Shown: positions 7,798 to 17,895, counted from the stretch's first letter. The stretch is 46,934 nucleotides of DNA from a bacterium (GCA_040757115.1 JBFLYA010000004.1:1-46934), one strand, 5' to 3'. The notes: generated by a model from the sequence alone, not told the origin. A program made the numbers and translations.

Positions 7798-10700
7798 TAA
7801 TCTCTCCTCCTTTTCTCTGCCTCACAGGCAGAAAGATTACAAATCTTGCTCCCTTACCAAAAATTCCTTCTTCCTTTATAATTCCTTTATGATGATTGAT
7901 AATAAGCTCTATGATAGAAAGTCCCAAACCAGTGCCATTTTTCCTTGTAGTGACTAAAGGCTCAAATATCCTTGATTTATCTTTTTCTGCCACACCTATA
8001 CCTGTATCAATAAATTCTATCATAATGTAGTCCTCTGCTTTTAAATTATAAGAATTACTTTCATTAGAAGGAATAAATTTGGTATTAATTTTGAGTTCTC
8101 TTTTCCCATCCTTCAAGTCTATTTTTGATAATAAAGTATTAAAATAATCTGGTGCCATATCCAGCATAAATTGGTCTTTTATCATCCTTCGTAATTCTTC
8201 TTCCTCTTTTTGCTCCATCTTTTGTTCCCTGATGAATCTTTTTATATTCATAAAATATTTAGCATTTTGAGCTAATTCTGAAAATGCATCCTTTAGTTTT
8301 TCTGAGTCTCCTTCTATAGAATCTAACTTCTCATCAAAATTGAAACTTATTTCTATCTGTTCATTTTCAGGAGAAGGGAATATAGCACTAACTGCTTTAT
8401 TCAAAATAGAATTTACATTTACTGAGCTAATTCTTATCTCTAAAGGCTTTGCAAACTCAGTAATTTCTCGCACAATTCTCCTTGCAGATTCAATTTCCTC
8501 TTTCATATCTTTTATCTTATTTTGAATTTCATTAAGATTATTCTTTGATGAGATTGACTTTCGTAGTTCCTCTAATGCATAAATCTTATTCCCTATCTTA
8601 TGAGCAACTCTTGCGGCAAGGTCTCGCCATTCAAAGAGTTTCCTTGCTATAAAACTTTCCCGAGTTTCGTCTAATTTTCTATTTGTCTCTCCAAGTTGAA
8701 GTTGTATCTTTTCAAATGTCTGAAGATGTAAAATAGGACTTGTTATAGGGTTTATTATTCCATTCAGAAATTCCCTATCTTCCTCAGTAAACTCATTACC
8801 TTCCTGAAATCTATTTAAGCCAATTACTCCCCACAGGTTTCCATTATCCATAATAGGAAAACCGAGATAGAATTTTTTTGGTATTACTAATTGCTGTTGT
8901 GCTGTTTCTCCTATATCCCCTTCACCAATGTTACACTTATTCTTTACTATATAATATTTATCGTAAGGTATTACATCAGATGGTGTCTTAATCTTCTCCA
9001 AAAATAATATATCGTCTTTTTTATCATAAAGATATATAGTACAAACTGCTTTGAAATAATCAGCAAGGGTAGTAGATATATCTTCCAAAAGGTCAACAAG
9101 GTTATAAGATTTTATCATTATGTTATTGAATACCTTCAACATCCTTTCTCTTTCCAACTTTTGAATAGCAATAGATATTTGACTACTGAGTATTTCTAAT
9201 GCTTGCCTATCAAGGTCAGTAATAGAATTGTTTGGATAACTATACTTTTTATCTGCTAACATTATTCCTTTTACCCTACCTGTGATAATTAAAGGGATAA
9301 TGATAAAGTCATCTGAGCTTAACTCTCCTAAGAGATTTTTCACTGCTGCAATTATATTCTCATCTATATTCCTAATATGAAGTGATTCTTTTTTAGAAAT
9401 ACATTTCTCTCTTAGCACATATGGACAGTTTTTAAGAGGAATTTCTATCTTTTTAAGTTCCTTTGTTATCTTTGTTTCTATTGGGTAATTTTTAATGCTG
9501 TTCTCCATAGAGACTCCCATTGAAATTGTCTCCTCCCATTCTTCCTCATTAATTGGTCCAATTCCTTTCTCCCCTATTAACTTTTCCTCCTTTATAAGAA
9601 AAATCATTGCTCTATTAAATCCTAATCCTTCACTATGAGTAACACCGGTTAAAAAAATATGGAGTAATTCATTCAAGTCTCTTGCATTATGTAAGTATGT
9701 AATTATGTTCTGAATTATCTTTATTTTTTCATCCCACCGAGATGCTGTGATTTTTAATTCATAGAGTTGCAAATTTAATTCATAGAGTTGCAAATTATTA
9801 AGGATACCTCCTATATGGTTACATAATTCAAGAAGAATTTCTAACTCTTCTTCAGTATAATAAGGTTCTTCTATCTTCTTCTTTAATCCTAATATCCCCA
9901 ATAACTCATCTCCATATACTATAGGCACAAATAATTCCATTTCCATCTTTTCAAGGTTTTCTTTAAAATTCTCCCATCTCTTTTTTCCGATCAACCATTT
10001 TTTAAAGGCTGGCCATCTTTCTAATCTTTCTTTTAATATCACCTTCTTCTCTTTTTTAAGCCATTCAACAATAATCTCATTTAGTCCAAATATCTCTTCC
10101 TTTACCAAAGTATCTACCCCAATACTCCAATTTACTTTATACCTACTTTCCCCCTCTTCTAATAACAGTATAACAATCTTATCCAGAGGCACTACCTGTT
10201 TAATGGTGTTTTCAATTATAACAAATAAGGCTTGTTTATTATTTACAGAAAGGGTTTTACTCTTAAAGGCTTCAATTATTTGTTCTAACTCATACCTTCG
10301 ATAGAATACCCATTTATCAATGAATCTTTTTACCTTCTCATTTTCAAGTAGTTGAAAGGCAATTGTTATTAAAATAGCAGAAACAAAAACAAGGATTATT
10401 CCCCATCCTGGAGGAATGAGGAATAATCTTCCGATGCCAATTACAAAAAAAATAATTAAAAAGGATAATAAAAGATAAATACTACCCTTTCTAACTACGA
10501 TTTCCATTAATCTATATTTAAAGATGGCATAACCGACCATCAAAGGGAAAAAGACAGCCATTAAATGTTCTATTATTAAAGCAGGGAGTTTAAAGATATA
10601 TACTAACAAAACATTAACTATCCCTCCTATCATAGCTACAACTACTCCAACACTTAATAATATTAATTTTCTCTTCTCCGCTCGTTTTTGTGTTAAAAAA

Positions 10701-11236
10701 CCTTTTCTGACCATTAATACAGTCCCATAGGCTGGAAAAATAAAAAAAACTATAAGAAAGAGGATAAGGATATATAGTGGGGCACTTACTTGGGGATAAT
10801 AGTATTCAGAAGAAGGAAAATGAACAAGGTCTACATTTATATACATTAGTCCAAGAATTGCTAAAACAACGCTGAAAATATATCCTGCTCTTGATGCCCA
10901 GCGATGAATACCTTTATAATTATTTGTAATAATTAATATAAAATGAAAAAAGGTAGAGTAGATAAATGGTATAGCTATTTTAGGGAGTGCCAAATAAAAA
11001 GTTTTGGGAAATCCAAAAGATAGAATTGCTAAAAAAGGATTAAATTCTTCTTTAGTTTCAATAAGAGAGACTCCTGCATATTCCAATCCCCAGATGCCTA
11101 AACAAAGCCCTAATCCTGCAAATACCCAATTTATAACTCTTTTAGGATTTTGAACCCACACAAAAATAGCTAATCCAAAATTGATGAAAGCGGTAAGGAA
11201 ATAAAAATTAGCGTAATGAATATTTTGTATATCCAA
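7790..11236 (-). CDS. Large hybrid-sensor histidine kinase: 7TM N-terminus, GAF domains, HATPase
   Basis: 1148 aa. Residues 1-270 hold about eight hydrophobic segments of the 7TM histidine-kinase sensor type. Three GAF-like regions follow (about 330-480, 500-690, 710-860), the middle one with cysteines (NCPYVLREKC) that could be a redox or metal site. The dimerisation helix has an atypical H-box (AARVAHKIGNKI). HATPase_c occupies the last 170 residues (ELAQNAKYF, DTGIGV, GTGLGLSI). The start is TTG at 11236 with an AGGGGA upstream; no ATG lies nearby in frame. It is the first gene of the operon with REC-HD-GYP, REC-MshEN and PilT, so it probably phosphorylates both regulators. Ends TAA. Confidence 0.9.
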   Translation of the reverse strand: MDIQNIHYANFYFLTAFINFGLAIFVWVQNPKRVINWVFAGLGLCLGIWGLEYAGVSLIETKEEFNPFLAILSFGFPKTFYLALPKIAIPFIYSTFFHFILIITNNYKGIHRWASRAGYIFSVVLAILGLMYINVDLVHFPSSEYYYPQVSAPLYILILFLIVFFIFPAYGTVLMVRKGFLTQKRAEKRKLILLSVGVVVAMIGGIVNVLLVYIFKLPALIIEHLMAVFFPLMVGYAIFKYRLMEIVVRKGSIYLLLSFLIIFFVIGIGRLFLIPPGWGIILVFVSAILITIAFQLLENEKVKRFIDKWVFYRRYELEQIIEAFKSKTLSVNNKQALFVIIENTIKQVVPLDKIVILLLEEGESRYKVNWSIGVDTLVKEEIFGLNEIIVEWLKKEKKVILKERLERWPAFKKWLIGKKRWENFKENLEKMEMELFVPIVYGDELLGILGLKKKIEEPYYTEEELEILLELCNHIGGILNNLQLYELNLQLYELKITASRWDEKIKIIQNIITYLHNARDLNELLHIFLTGVTHSEGLGFNRAMIFLIKEEKLIGEKGIGPINEEEWEETISMGVSMENSIKNYPIETKITKELKKIEIPLKNCPYVLREKCISKKESLHIRNIDENIIAAVKNLLGELSSDDFIIIPLIITGRVKGIMLADKKYSYPNNSITDLDRQALEILSSQISIAIQKLERERMLKVFNNIMIKSYNLVDLLEDISTTLADYFKAVCTIYLYDKKDDILFLEKIKTPSDVIPYDKYYIVKNKCNIGEGDIGETAQQQLVIPKKFYLGFPIMDNGNLWGVIGLNRFQEGNEFTEEDREFLNGIINPITSPILHLQTFEKIQLQLGETNRKLDETRESFIARKLFEWRDLAARVAHKIGNKIYALEELRKSISSKNNLNEIQNKIKDMKEEIESARRIVREITEFAKPLEIRISSVNVNSILNKAVSAIFPSPENEQIEISFNFDEKLDSIEGDSEKLKDAFSELAQNAKYFMNIKRFIREQKMEQKEEEELRRMIKDQFMLDMAPDYFNTLLSKIDLKDGKRELKINTKFIPSNESNSYNLKAEDYIMIEFIDTGIGVAEKDKSRIFEPLVTTRKNGTGLGLSIIELIINHHKGIIKEEGIFGKGARFVIFLPVRQRKGGEINV

Positions 11237-11253
11237 ATTATAGTCCCCTAAAT

Positions 11254-11400
11254 TTAACTATATGATGATGCATCAAAAGAGGTTATTCTACCTCCCCCAG
11301 ACCTACCTTCCAGAATTCCTTCCCCAAAGGTTTCTTTACCAATACCAATAGGTGAAATTATTCCTCTTCCCGTAATTACTACACGACGCTTTTTTATCAG
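11254..11400 (-). pseudogene. fabF (3-oxoacyl-ACP synthase II) N-terminal remnant
   Basis: The minus strand encodes KKRRVVITGRGIIS then PIGIGKETF, LEGRSG and ITSFDAS, the typical N-terminus of KAS II (consensus KRRVVVTGxGxVSPxG). It ends at a TAA after 48 codons, well before the catalytic Cys region. No in-frame start codon is present. It sits just upstream of the histidine kinase gene on the same strand. It is a clear relic and not functional. Confidence 0.75.
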
Positions 11401-11649
11401 TTTCTTCTATCATTGAAGTTCACTTATAAATTTACTAATGCTTGATATAATAGTTGACTATTCCTTTCTGCAATCTTTTTTATTTTAAGTGTATAAAAGC
11501 ATTTGGGGTTTTAAAATAAAAATAGCAGGTTAAATTTATAATGTCCTATCATAATTACATATAATTTAATTTGCCTCAAAAACTACATTTACAATATCAT
11601 AATTATAAAACATATTATAAAAAAGTCAAGAAAAATTATAAAAAAATTG

Positions 11650-11678
11650 TTGCATAAATTGAAATTATGTTGTAAAAT
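11650..11678 (+). promoter_or_regulatory. Sigma-70 type promoter for the gene at 11714
   Basis: TTGCAT (11650-11655), 17-bp spacer, TAAAAT (11673-11678). The predicted start site falls about 28 nt before the ATG at 11714, with a GAGGAG ribosome-binding site between. The rest of 11401-11650 is AT-rich with no feature I can support. Confidence 0.65.
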
Positions 11679-11713
11679 ATAAAAGTTGATATTTGATGAT
11701 AGAGGAGATAAAT

Positions 11714-12361
11714 ATGGATAGGTTAGATAGAATAGAAAAAATATTGAATGAAACTACCAAAGGCTTAAAACTATTAAAAGATAGACAATTAAAGACCGAT
11801 GAGCAATTAAAAAAGACCGATGAGCAATTAAAAAAGACCGATGAGCAACAGAGAAAGACCGATGAAGAATTGCGAAAGACCGATGAACAGCAAAGAAAGA
11901 CTAATGAAGAAATATCTCGTGTATCCAGAGAAATCGGTGGAGGATTAGGGAGAATGGCGGAAGGATTAACCGCACCTTCTATCCCTAAGTTATTCGCAGA
12001 ATTAGGCATAAAAGTAAAACATGTCTTTCAAAGGGTAAGAACTATTGAGGATGGCAAATGTATTGGTGAAATAGATTTGGTCTGTCCCGCGAGAAGAAAT
12101 GGGAAAGAAGTAGTATTACTTGGAGAGGTAAAGGCACATCTTACCTCAACCGATATAAAAGACTTTTTGCCTTCTATTGAGCATTTCAAAGAATACTTTC
12201 CTGAATATAAAGAAGCAGAAATTATCACTTTGGTCTCGGGTATGTATGTGGCTGAAGAGGCAAAAAGATTTGCTTATAAAAAGGGGTGTTATATCCTTGC
12301 TCCAGCAGAGGATACAATGCAAATTCTAAATCCTAAGGATTTTAAACCAAAAGTATATTAA
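11714..12361 (+). CDS. Coiled-coil protein with a C-terminal PD-(D/E)XK nuclease-like domain (DUF3782-like)
   Basis: 215 aa. I use the ATG at 11714, preceded by GAGGAG, since an upstream ATG at 11693 would place that site inside the coding region. Residues about 20-65 are tandem heptads of the type KTDEQLK, encoded by near-identical 21-nt repeats, which predict a charged coiled coil. The C-terminal 130 residues have a PD-(D/E)XK-like core: GEIDLV, then VVLLGEVKAHLT (Glu-x-Lys). Such proteins are common in cyanobacteria and candidate phyla; their substrate is unknown. It precedes gapA by 36 nt on the same strand. Ends TAA. Confidence 0.8.
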   Translation: MDRLDRIEKILNETTKGLKLLKDRQLKTDEQLKKTDEQLKKTDEQQRKTDEELRKTDEQQRKTNEEISRVSREIGGGLGRMAEGLTAPSIPKLFAELGIKVKHVFQRVRTIEDGKCIGEIDLVCPARRNGKEVVLLGEVKAHLTSTDIKDFLPSIEHFKEYFPEYKEAEIITLVSGMYVAEEAKRFAYKKGCYILAPAEDTMQILNPKDFKPKVY

Positions 12362-12394
12362 CTAATGAAATACTTACAAAGAGGAGGTTTTTAA

Positions 12395-13396
<1,002 letters not shown>

Positions 13397-13417
13397 ACAA
13401 ATTTAAGGAGGACAAAT

Positions 13418-14617
13418 ATGGATTTTAATAAATTAACTATTGAGGATGTGGAGATAAAAGGAAAACGCGTATTAATTCGTGTGGATTTTAATGTACCTTT
13501 AGATAATGGAGGGAATATTAGTGATGATACAAAGATAACCGCTTATCTACCCACAATAAATTATGCCTTATCCCACGAGGCAAAAGTTATCCTGATGTCG
13601 CATTTAGGCAGACCTAAAGGAAAGGTGGTGGAAAAATTAAGTCTGGCACCTGTAGCTTCAAGATTGAGTGAACTACTTAAAATAAAGATCAATTTTGTAA
13701 ATGAATGTCTAGGAGAAAAAGTAAGAGAGGTGGTGATGGCGATGCACCCCAAAGAGATAGTTCTTTTAGAAAATTTGAGGTTTCATCCAGAGGAAGAAAC
13801 AAACGACCCAAATTTTGCAAAAGAATTAGCCTCTCTGGGTGAAGTATATGTTGATGATGCCTTTAGTGCCGTCCATCGTGCCCATGCATCTATTTCTGCT
13901 ATTACTCAATATTTCCCACAAGCGGTAAGTGGATTTTTGCTAAAAAACGAGATAGAATATCTAAGTCGTGTTTTCCTTCATCCAGATAGACCAATTTGTA
14001 TTGTTCTTGGTGGTGCAAAGGTATCCTCTAAAATTGGCGTTATTGATAATCTTCTGAATAAAATTGATAAATTAATTATTGGCGGCGGTATGGCATATAC
14101 CTTTTTAGCCGCTCAAGGTAAAAAGGTTGGAAATTCACTATTAGAAAAGGATAGAATCGAAGATGTAAATAGGATTCTAACAGATGCCACGAAATACAGG
14201 GTAGAAATTCTGCTTCCATCTGATAACCTCATAGCCGATGCGATTAAAGAAGAGGCAAATACCCAAATAGTAAATTTGGAAGATGGTATTCCTGATGGCT
14301 GGATGGGAGTGGATATAGGGCCACAAACTATGGAAAAGTTTGCTAATGCCTTGAAAGGGGCAAAAACTATATTCTGGAATGGGCCAATGGGTGTTTTTGA
14401 GATTGATAAATTTAATACTGGAAGTGCTACTATCGGAAAGGCAATTGTAGATACAGGTGCACTGACTATTGCCGGCGGCGGTGATACAGATGCGGTCATC
14501 GACAAATTAGGATTAATGAATCAAATAACACATATTTCTACTGGTGGCGGTGCCTGTCTGGAATTCCTTGAAGGTAAAGAGTTACCCGGAGTTAAAGTAT
14601 TGACAAATAAAGAATAG
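13418..14617 (+). CDS. pgk: Phosphoglycerate kinase
   Basis: 399 aa, typical length. It transfers phosphate from 1,3-bisphosphoglycerate to ADP. Signature elements: RVLIRVDFNVPLD, HLGRPKG, ENLRFHPEEE, DAFSAVHRAHAS, the nucleotide loop GGAKVSSKIGV, and the late GGGDTDAV. An AAGGAGG lies upstream of the ATG. Middle gene of the glycolytic operon, 11 nt before tpiA. Ends TAG. Confidence 0.98.
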   Translation: MDFNKLTIEDVEIKGKRVLIRVDFNVPLDNGGNISDDTKITAYLPTINYALSHEAKVILMSHLGRPKGKVVEKLSLAPVASRLSELLKIKINFVNECLGEKVREVVMAMHPKEIVLLENLRFHPEEETNDPNFAKELASLGEVYVDDAFSAVHRAHASISAITQYFPQAVSGFLLKNEIEYLSRVFLHPDRPICIVLGGAKVSSKIGVIDNLLNKIDKLIIGGGMAYTFLAAQGKKVGNSLLEKDRIEDVNRILTDATKYRVEILLPSDNLIADAIKEEANTQIVNLEDGIPDGWMGVDIGPQTMEKFANALKGAKTIFWNGPMGVFEIDKFNTGSATIGKAIVDTGALTIAGGGDTDAVIDKLGLMNQITHISTGGGACLEFLEGKELPGVKVLTNKE

Positions 14618-14628
14618 AGGTAAAATCA

Positions 14629-15393
14629 ATGCGAAGACCAATTATTGCGGCAAATTGGAAGATGAATAAAACAACTAAAAAGGCAATCCAATTTGTGACT
14701 GAGTTAAAGGAACAATTAGCTAATTATACAGGTGTTGAAGTGGTTGTATGTCCTCCTTTTACAGCTTTAAGTGGAGTAAAGGAAGTCTTGCAGGATAGTA
14801 AAATAGTTATTGGCGCCCAGAATATGTATCCAGAACCAGCAGGGGCAGTTACCGGTGAAATATCCCCTTTAATGTTGATTGATGTTGATTGTGAGTATGT
14901 AATTATTGGTCATTCTGAAAGACGAATACTATTTAATGAGACGGACGAAATAATTAATAAGAAACTTAAAGTCGCTTCTACTTATAGACTTAGACCTATA
15001 CTGTGCATTGGAGAACACATCGAGGAAAGAGATGCGGGTAAAACTGAAAAGGTAGTCTATCAGCAATTGATTAACGGATTGGCGGATATAGGTAAAGATG
15101 ATATTTTAAAAATGGTCATTGCTTATGAACCAATCTGGGCAATTGGCACGGGTAGAACCTCTACTCCAGAGGATGCCAATGCTATTCATAAATTTATTCG
15201 TCAGACTTTAAACGATATTTATGATGAAAAAGTTGCTTCAAAAATCAGGATTCAATACGGTGGTAGTGTTAGACCGGATAATATCGATGCCTTGATGTCC
15301 CAATCTGATATTGATGGGGTCTTGGTCGGTGGGGCAAGTTTAGATGTGCGGTCTTTTGTTAGAATTGTGAAGTTTAAAAGAGAGATTGTGTGA
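14629..15393 (+). CDS. tpiA: Triosephosphate isomerase
   Basis: 254 aa, full length. It interconverts dihydroxyacetone phosphate and glyceraldehyde 3-phosphate. Visible catalytic parts: AANWKMNK (Lys), IGHSERR (His), VIAYEPIWAIGTG (Glu with the flexible loop), and QYGGSVRPDN with VGGASL for phosphate binding. AGAGGT precedes the ATG. It is the only apparently intact gene in the window that ends with TGA; a TAG follows four codons later in frame. Confidence 0.98.
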   Translation: MRRPIIAANWKMNKTTKKAIQFVTELKEQLANYTGVEVVVCPPFTALSGVKEVLQDSKIVIGAQNMYPEPAGAVTGEISPLMLIDVDCEYVIIGHSERRILFNETDEIINKKLKVASTYRLRPILCIGEHIEERDAGKTEKVVYQQLINGLADIGKDDILKMVIAYEPIWAIGTGRTSTPEDANAIHKFIRQTLNDIYDEKVASKIRIQYGGSVRPDNIDALMSQSDIDGVLVGGASLDVRSFVRIVKFKREIV

Positions 15394-15407
15394 ATCGTAA
15401 CATTTTA

Positions 15408-15600
15408 GTAACTATTCACCGCAGAGACGCGGAGACACAGAGAAAAAATTAAAATCTATTGGCTATACACTTAATTCCATTTCTAATAGACCTGGACCTA
15501 ATGTCTTATGTATTTCAATTACTGCACCAATATTTTTTCTGTTATCTGATTTATTTCCATGTTTTCTCTGTTCCTCTGCGTCTCTGCGGTGAATAGTTAC
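15408..15600. mobile_element. Inverted-repeat element with GTAACTATTCACCGCAGAGAC ends
   Basis: The 193-bp unit begins with GTAACTATTCACCGCAGAG and ends with its reverse complement. It contains a GxxExxY gene remnant. Related ends (CACCGCAGAGACGCAGAG) recur at 39829-40090. It separates tpiA from yebC, and no clear promoter or terminator is visible in the gap. Confidence 0.75.
15463..15560 (-). pseudogene. GxxExxY-family (PDDEXK_3) protein remnant
   Basis: From an ATG at 15560 the minus strand reads MEINQITEKI, and after a one-base frame change IGAVIEIHKTLGPGLLE, the diagnostic N-terminus of GxxExxY proteins. It then ends at a TAG after MELSV. The catalytic domain is deleted. The fragment is enclosed in the inverted-repeat element at 15408-15600, so it looks like a hollowed-out mobile unit. 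Confidence 0.7.
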
Positions 15601-15646
15601 ACATTTTACCCAAAATCTTTATTAAAGACTTAAGGAGGTAAAAATA

Positions 15647-16399
15647 ATGTCTGGACATTCAAAATGGGCTGGAATTAAACATCGTAAGGGCGCATTAGAC
15701 GCTCAACGAGGTAAGATTTTCTCTAAATTAATTCGCGAAATCACCGTTGCCGCAAGAAGTGGTGGAGGTAATCCAGAAAATAATGCTCGACTTCGTATGG
15801 TTTTAGAAAAGGCAAAAGGTGAAAATATGCCTGCGGATAATATTAAACGCGCCATTCAACGAGGCACAGGTGAATTACCAGGAATAGTTGTTGAAGAGGT
15901 AACCTATGAAGGTTATGGACCCGGTGGGGTGGCAATGTTAGTCGAGGCAATGACGGATAATAAAAATAGAACTACCTCTGAAATAAGAAGAATTTTTTCA
16001 CGAGGTGGCGGAAATATGGGTGAATCAGGCTGTGTCTCCTGGATGTTCCATAAAAAAGGTTGTCTATCGGTTGATAAAAAGGAGATAGGCGAAGATGAAT
16101 TGTTAGAGATGATTATGGAAGCAGGGGTAGAAGATATGAAATTGGAAGATGAGGTCTATGAAATTACTACTGACCCACAAAGTTTTGAAGAAGTGAAAAA
16201 CATCTTAACTAAAAATGGTCTTAAATTAAAATTCGCTGAGATTTCAATGGAACCCCAAAGCTATATTAAGATTGACGCAAATACGGCTCGAAGTGTCTTA
16301 AAACTGATTGAAGCATTAGAAGAAGACGAGGATGTTCAAGAGGTTTATTCTAATTCTGATATTCCAGATGAAGTTATGCAAGAATTACAACAAGGATAA
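15647..16399 (+). CDS. yebC: YebC/PmpR-family protein (transcription/translation regulator)
   Basis: 250 aa, typical length. N-terminus MSGHSKWAGIKHRKGALDA and the GNPENNARLRMVL helix define the family. YebC-family proteins were described as transcription regulators, and some members are now linked to ribosome stalling relief. AAGGAGG lies upstream of the ATG. The next gene is ruvC after 41 nt, a common yebC-ruvC pairing. Ends TAA. Confidence 0.97.
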   Translation: MSGHSKWAGIKHRKGALDAQRGKIFSKLIREITVAARSGGGNPENNARLRMVLEKAKGENMPADNIKRAIQRGTGELPGIVVEEVTYEGYGPGGVAMLVEAMTDNKNRTTSEIRRIFSRGGGNMGESGCVSWMFHKKGCLSVDKKEIGEDELLEMIMEAGVEDMKLEDEVYEITTDPQSFEEVKNILTKNGLKLKFAEISMEPQSYIKIDANTARSVLKLIEALEEDEDVQEVYSNSDIPDEVMQELQQG

Positions 16400-16440
16400 A
16401 AGGGTGAGAATGAGAAACACTCAAACCTTAATCTCAAAAT

Positions 16441-16968
16441 ATGATTGTATTAGGCATTGACCCGGGATTAGCCACAACAGGCTACGGAATAATTAAAGAC
16501 AATGAAAAGTTAGAACTGATTCATTATGGTTCTATAGAAACGAAGGCAAATCAACCTTTCATAATACGCTTACAGATGATATACAAGGAGATGAAAAAAC
16601 TCCTGCGGCTATACAAACCGGATGTAGTTGTTATTGAAGAGATATTTTTCTGCAAAAATGTAAAAACTGCTTTACAAATTGGACATGTTCGAGGTGTAAT
16701 AATGTTAGCCGCGATTGAGGCGAATAGTGAAATAGCAGAATACACCCCACTTCAAGTCAAGCAAGCACTTACCGGCTTTGGCAGAGCACAGAAAAAACAA
16801 ATTCAGCAGATGGTTAAAATATTATTAAACTTAAAAACTATCCCAAAACCTGACGATGCCGCAGACGCATTAGCAGTAGCAATATGCCATATTCATTCCT
16901 CAAAAGTAAGCGTTCAGGCTGTAAGTAAGGGAAAATGGAAAAGTAGGGAAAAAGGGGGAAAATATTAA
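16441..16968 (+). CDS. ruvC: Holliday junction resolvase RuvC
   Basis: 175 aa. It cleaves Holliday junctions with RuvAB. The acidic active site is visible: first Asp in GIDPGLATTGYG, Glu in VVIEEIFF, and the C-terminal pair in KPDDAADALAVAICH. No strong Shine-Dalgarno precedes the ATG; a GGGTGAGAATGAG lies further upstream. ruvA and ruvB are not found downstream, where the sequence turns into mobile-element debris. Ends TAA. Confidence 0.96.
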   Translation: MIVLGIDPGLATTGYGIIKDNEKLELIHYGSIETKANQPFIIRLQMIYKEMKKLLRLYKPDVVVIEEIFFCKNVKTALQIGHVRGVIMLAAIEANSEIAEYTPLQVKQALTGFGRAQKKQIQQMVKILLNLKTIPKPDDAADALAVAICHIHSSKVSVQAVSKGKWKSREKGGKY

Positions 16969-16969
16969 A

Positions 16970-17101
16970 GAATTTCATTTCAAATTTTTGGAGTCCTCAA
17001 TTCCTGAAGCTGTCAGGAACAGGTTTATTGAAGATTGTGTGCTTTGTCAGTATCACAGAAACGAAGATCAAGCGAAGCGTCTAAATCTGGGACTCCGTTA
17101 A
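16970..17101 (+). pseudogene. Unrecognised open fragment after ruvC
   Basis: A 43-codon frame without a start codon runs from just after ruvC to a TAA at 17099-17101. It reads like protein (SIPEAVRNRFIEDCVLC, QYHRNEDQAKRLNLGLR). A short inverted pair GGAGTCC / GGACTCC brackets it. I do not recognise it. 17102-17164 is AT-rich with nothing further to report. Confidence 0.25.
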
Positions 17102-17164
17102 AAAAAAGGAACTTATTTTTGCAAAAACTATAATGCGGGAACGAGCAGAACAACTTTTAAATTC

Positions 17165-17665
17165 CTATACATAAGAATAAATTCCCCATTTTTCCATTAT
17201 TTCCCCTTTTCCCTTCATTACACTCTGAACGGTTACGACACCAGCACTTGACCACTCATATTCCCACGCTGATTCTACCATCTTTACCCTGACTGGATTT
17301 AATTCTACATACCTCACCGCTGATAAAAGATGCTGCCCATCCATCGGAAATGAGGCAAAACGCCCCTGCCATAAATATCCTCGCCACCCTTCGCGCAAGT
17401 TTATCATCCGGCTGTAGCGACGATGTGTCTCTCCTATGCCTCGAGCAAAACTTTCTTCTATCTTCGGTACCGCAATCAAATGAACATGATTCGGCATCAA
17501 ACAATACGCCCAAATCTCTATACCACTTCGATTGCACCATTCTCCCCGCAATTCAATATAATATTCATAATCTTCTCGATAAAAGAAAACCTGTTGCCCC
17601 CGATTACCTCGCTGGGTAATGTGATGTGGTACCCCTAAAACAGCAACTCTTGCTATCCGTGCCAT
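17165..17665 (-). CDS. REP-associated tyrosine transposase (RAYT, Y1_Tnp/IS200-like)
   Basis: 166 aa from the ATG at 17665. It has the HUH motif MPNHVHLI near residue 58 and the catalytic Tyr region AVRYVELNPVR near residue 125; HHITQRGNRG opens the protein as in other RAYTs. RAYTs are single-copy relatives of IS200 transposases that mobilise short palindromic REP sequences. The last 25 codons include the repeat core GTAACCGTTCAG in frame (17236-17225), so the C-terminus seems to be built from repeat DNA. The protein may be active, since both catalytic motifs are intact. Ends TAG. Confidence 0.93.
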   Translation of the reverse strand: MARIARVAVLGVPHHITQRGNRGQQVFFYREDYEYYIELRGEWCNRSGIEIWAYCLMPNHVHLIAVPKIEESFARGIGETHRRYSRMINLREGWRGYLWQGRFASFPMDGQHLLSAVRYVELNPVRVKMVESAWEYEWSSAGVVTVQSVMKGKGEIMEKWGIYSYV

Positions 17666-17671
17666 AAAAAT

Positions 17672-17700
17672 ATTATACCAAAATAACACATTACTGGCAA
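17672..17700 (-). promoter_or_regulatory. Sigma-70 promoter of the RAYT gene (leaderless)
   Basis: TTGCCA (17700-17695), 17-bp spacer, perfect TATAAT (17677-17672) on the minus strand. The ATG at 17665 is only 6 nt past the -10 box, so the mRNA should start at or next to the ATG. Confidence 0.8.
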
Positions 17701-17895
17701 CTTAAAATTTAGTATTGTGTCCCCGGAATTGTCGTTTATTTTTGAAAGAACTTGTAAAAGCATTCAATATCTGGTGAAAACTTGCCGATAAATATAATAG
17801 GTTCATCTCTTCTCCTCCCATTATAGATTTAAATTCTTTCTTATTATCTTTAATCGGCTGGAGAAGAGATTTTTTTAGCTCTTTCTGAAAAATGA

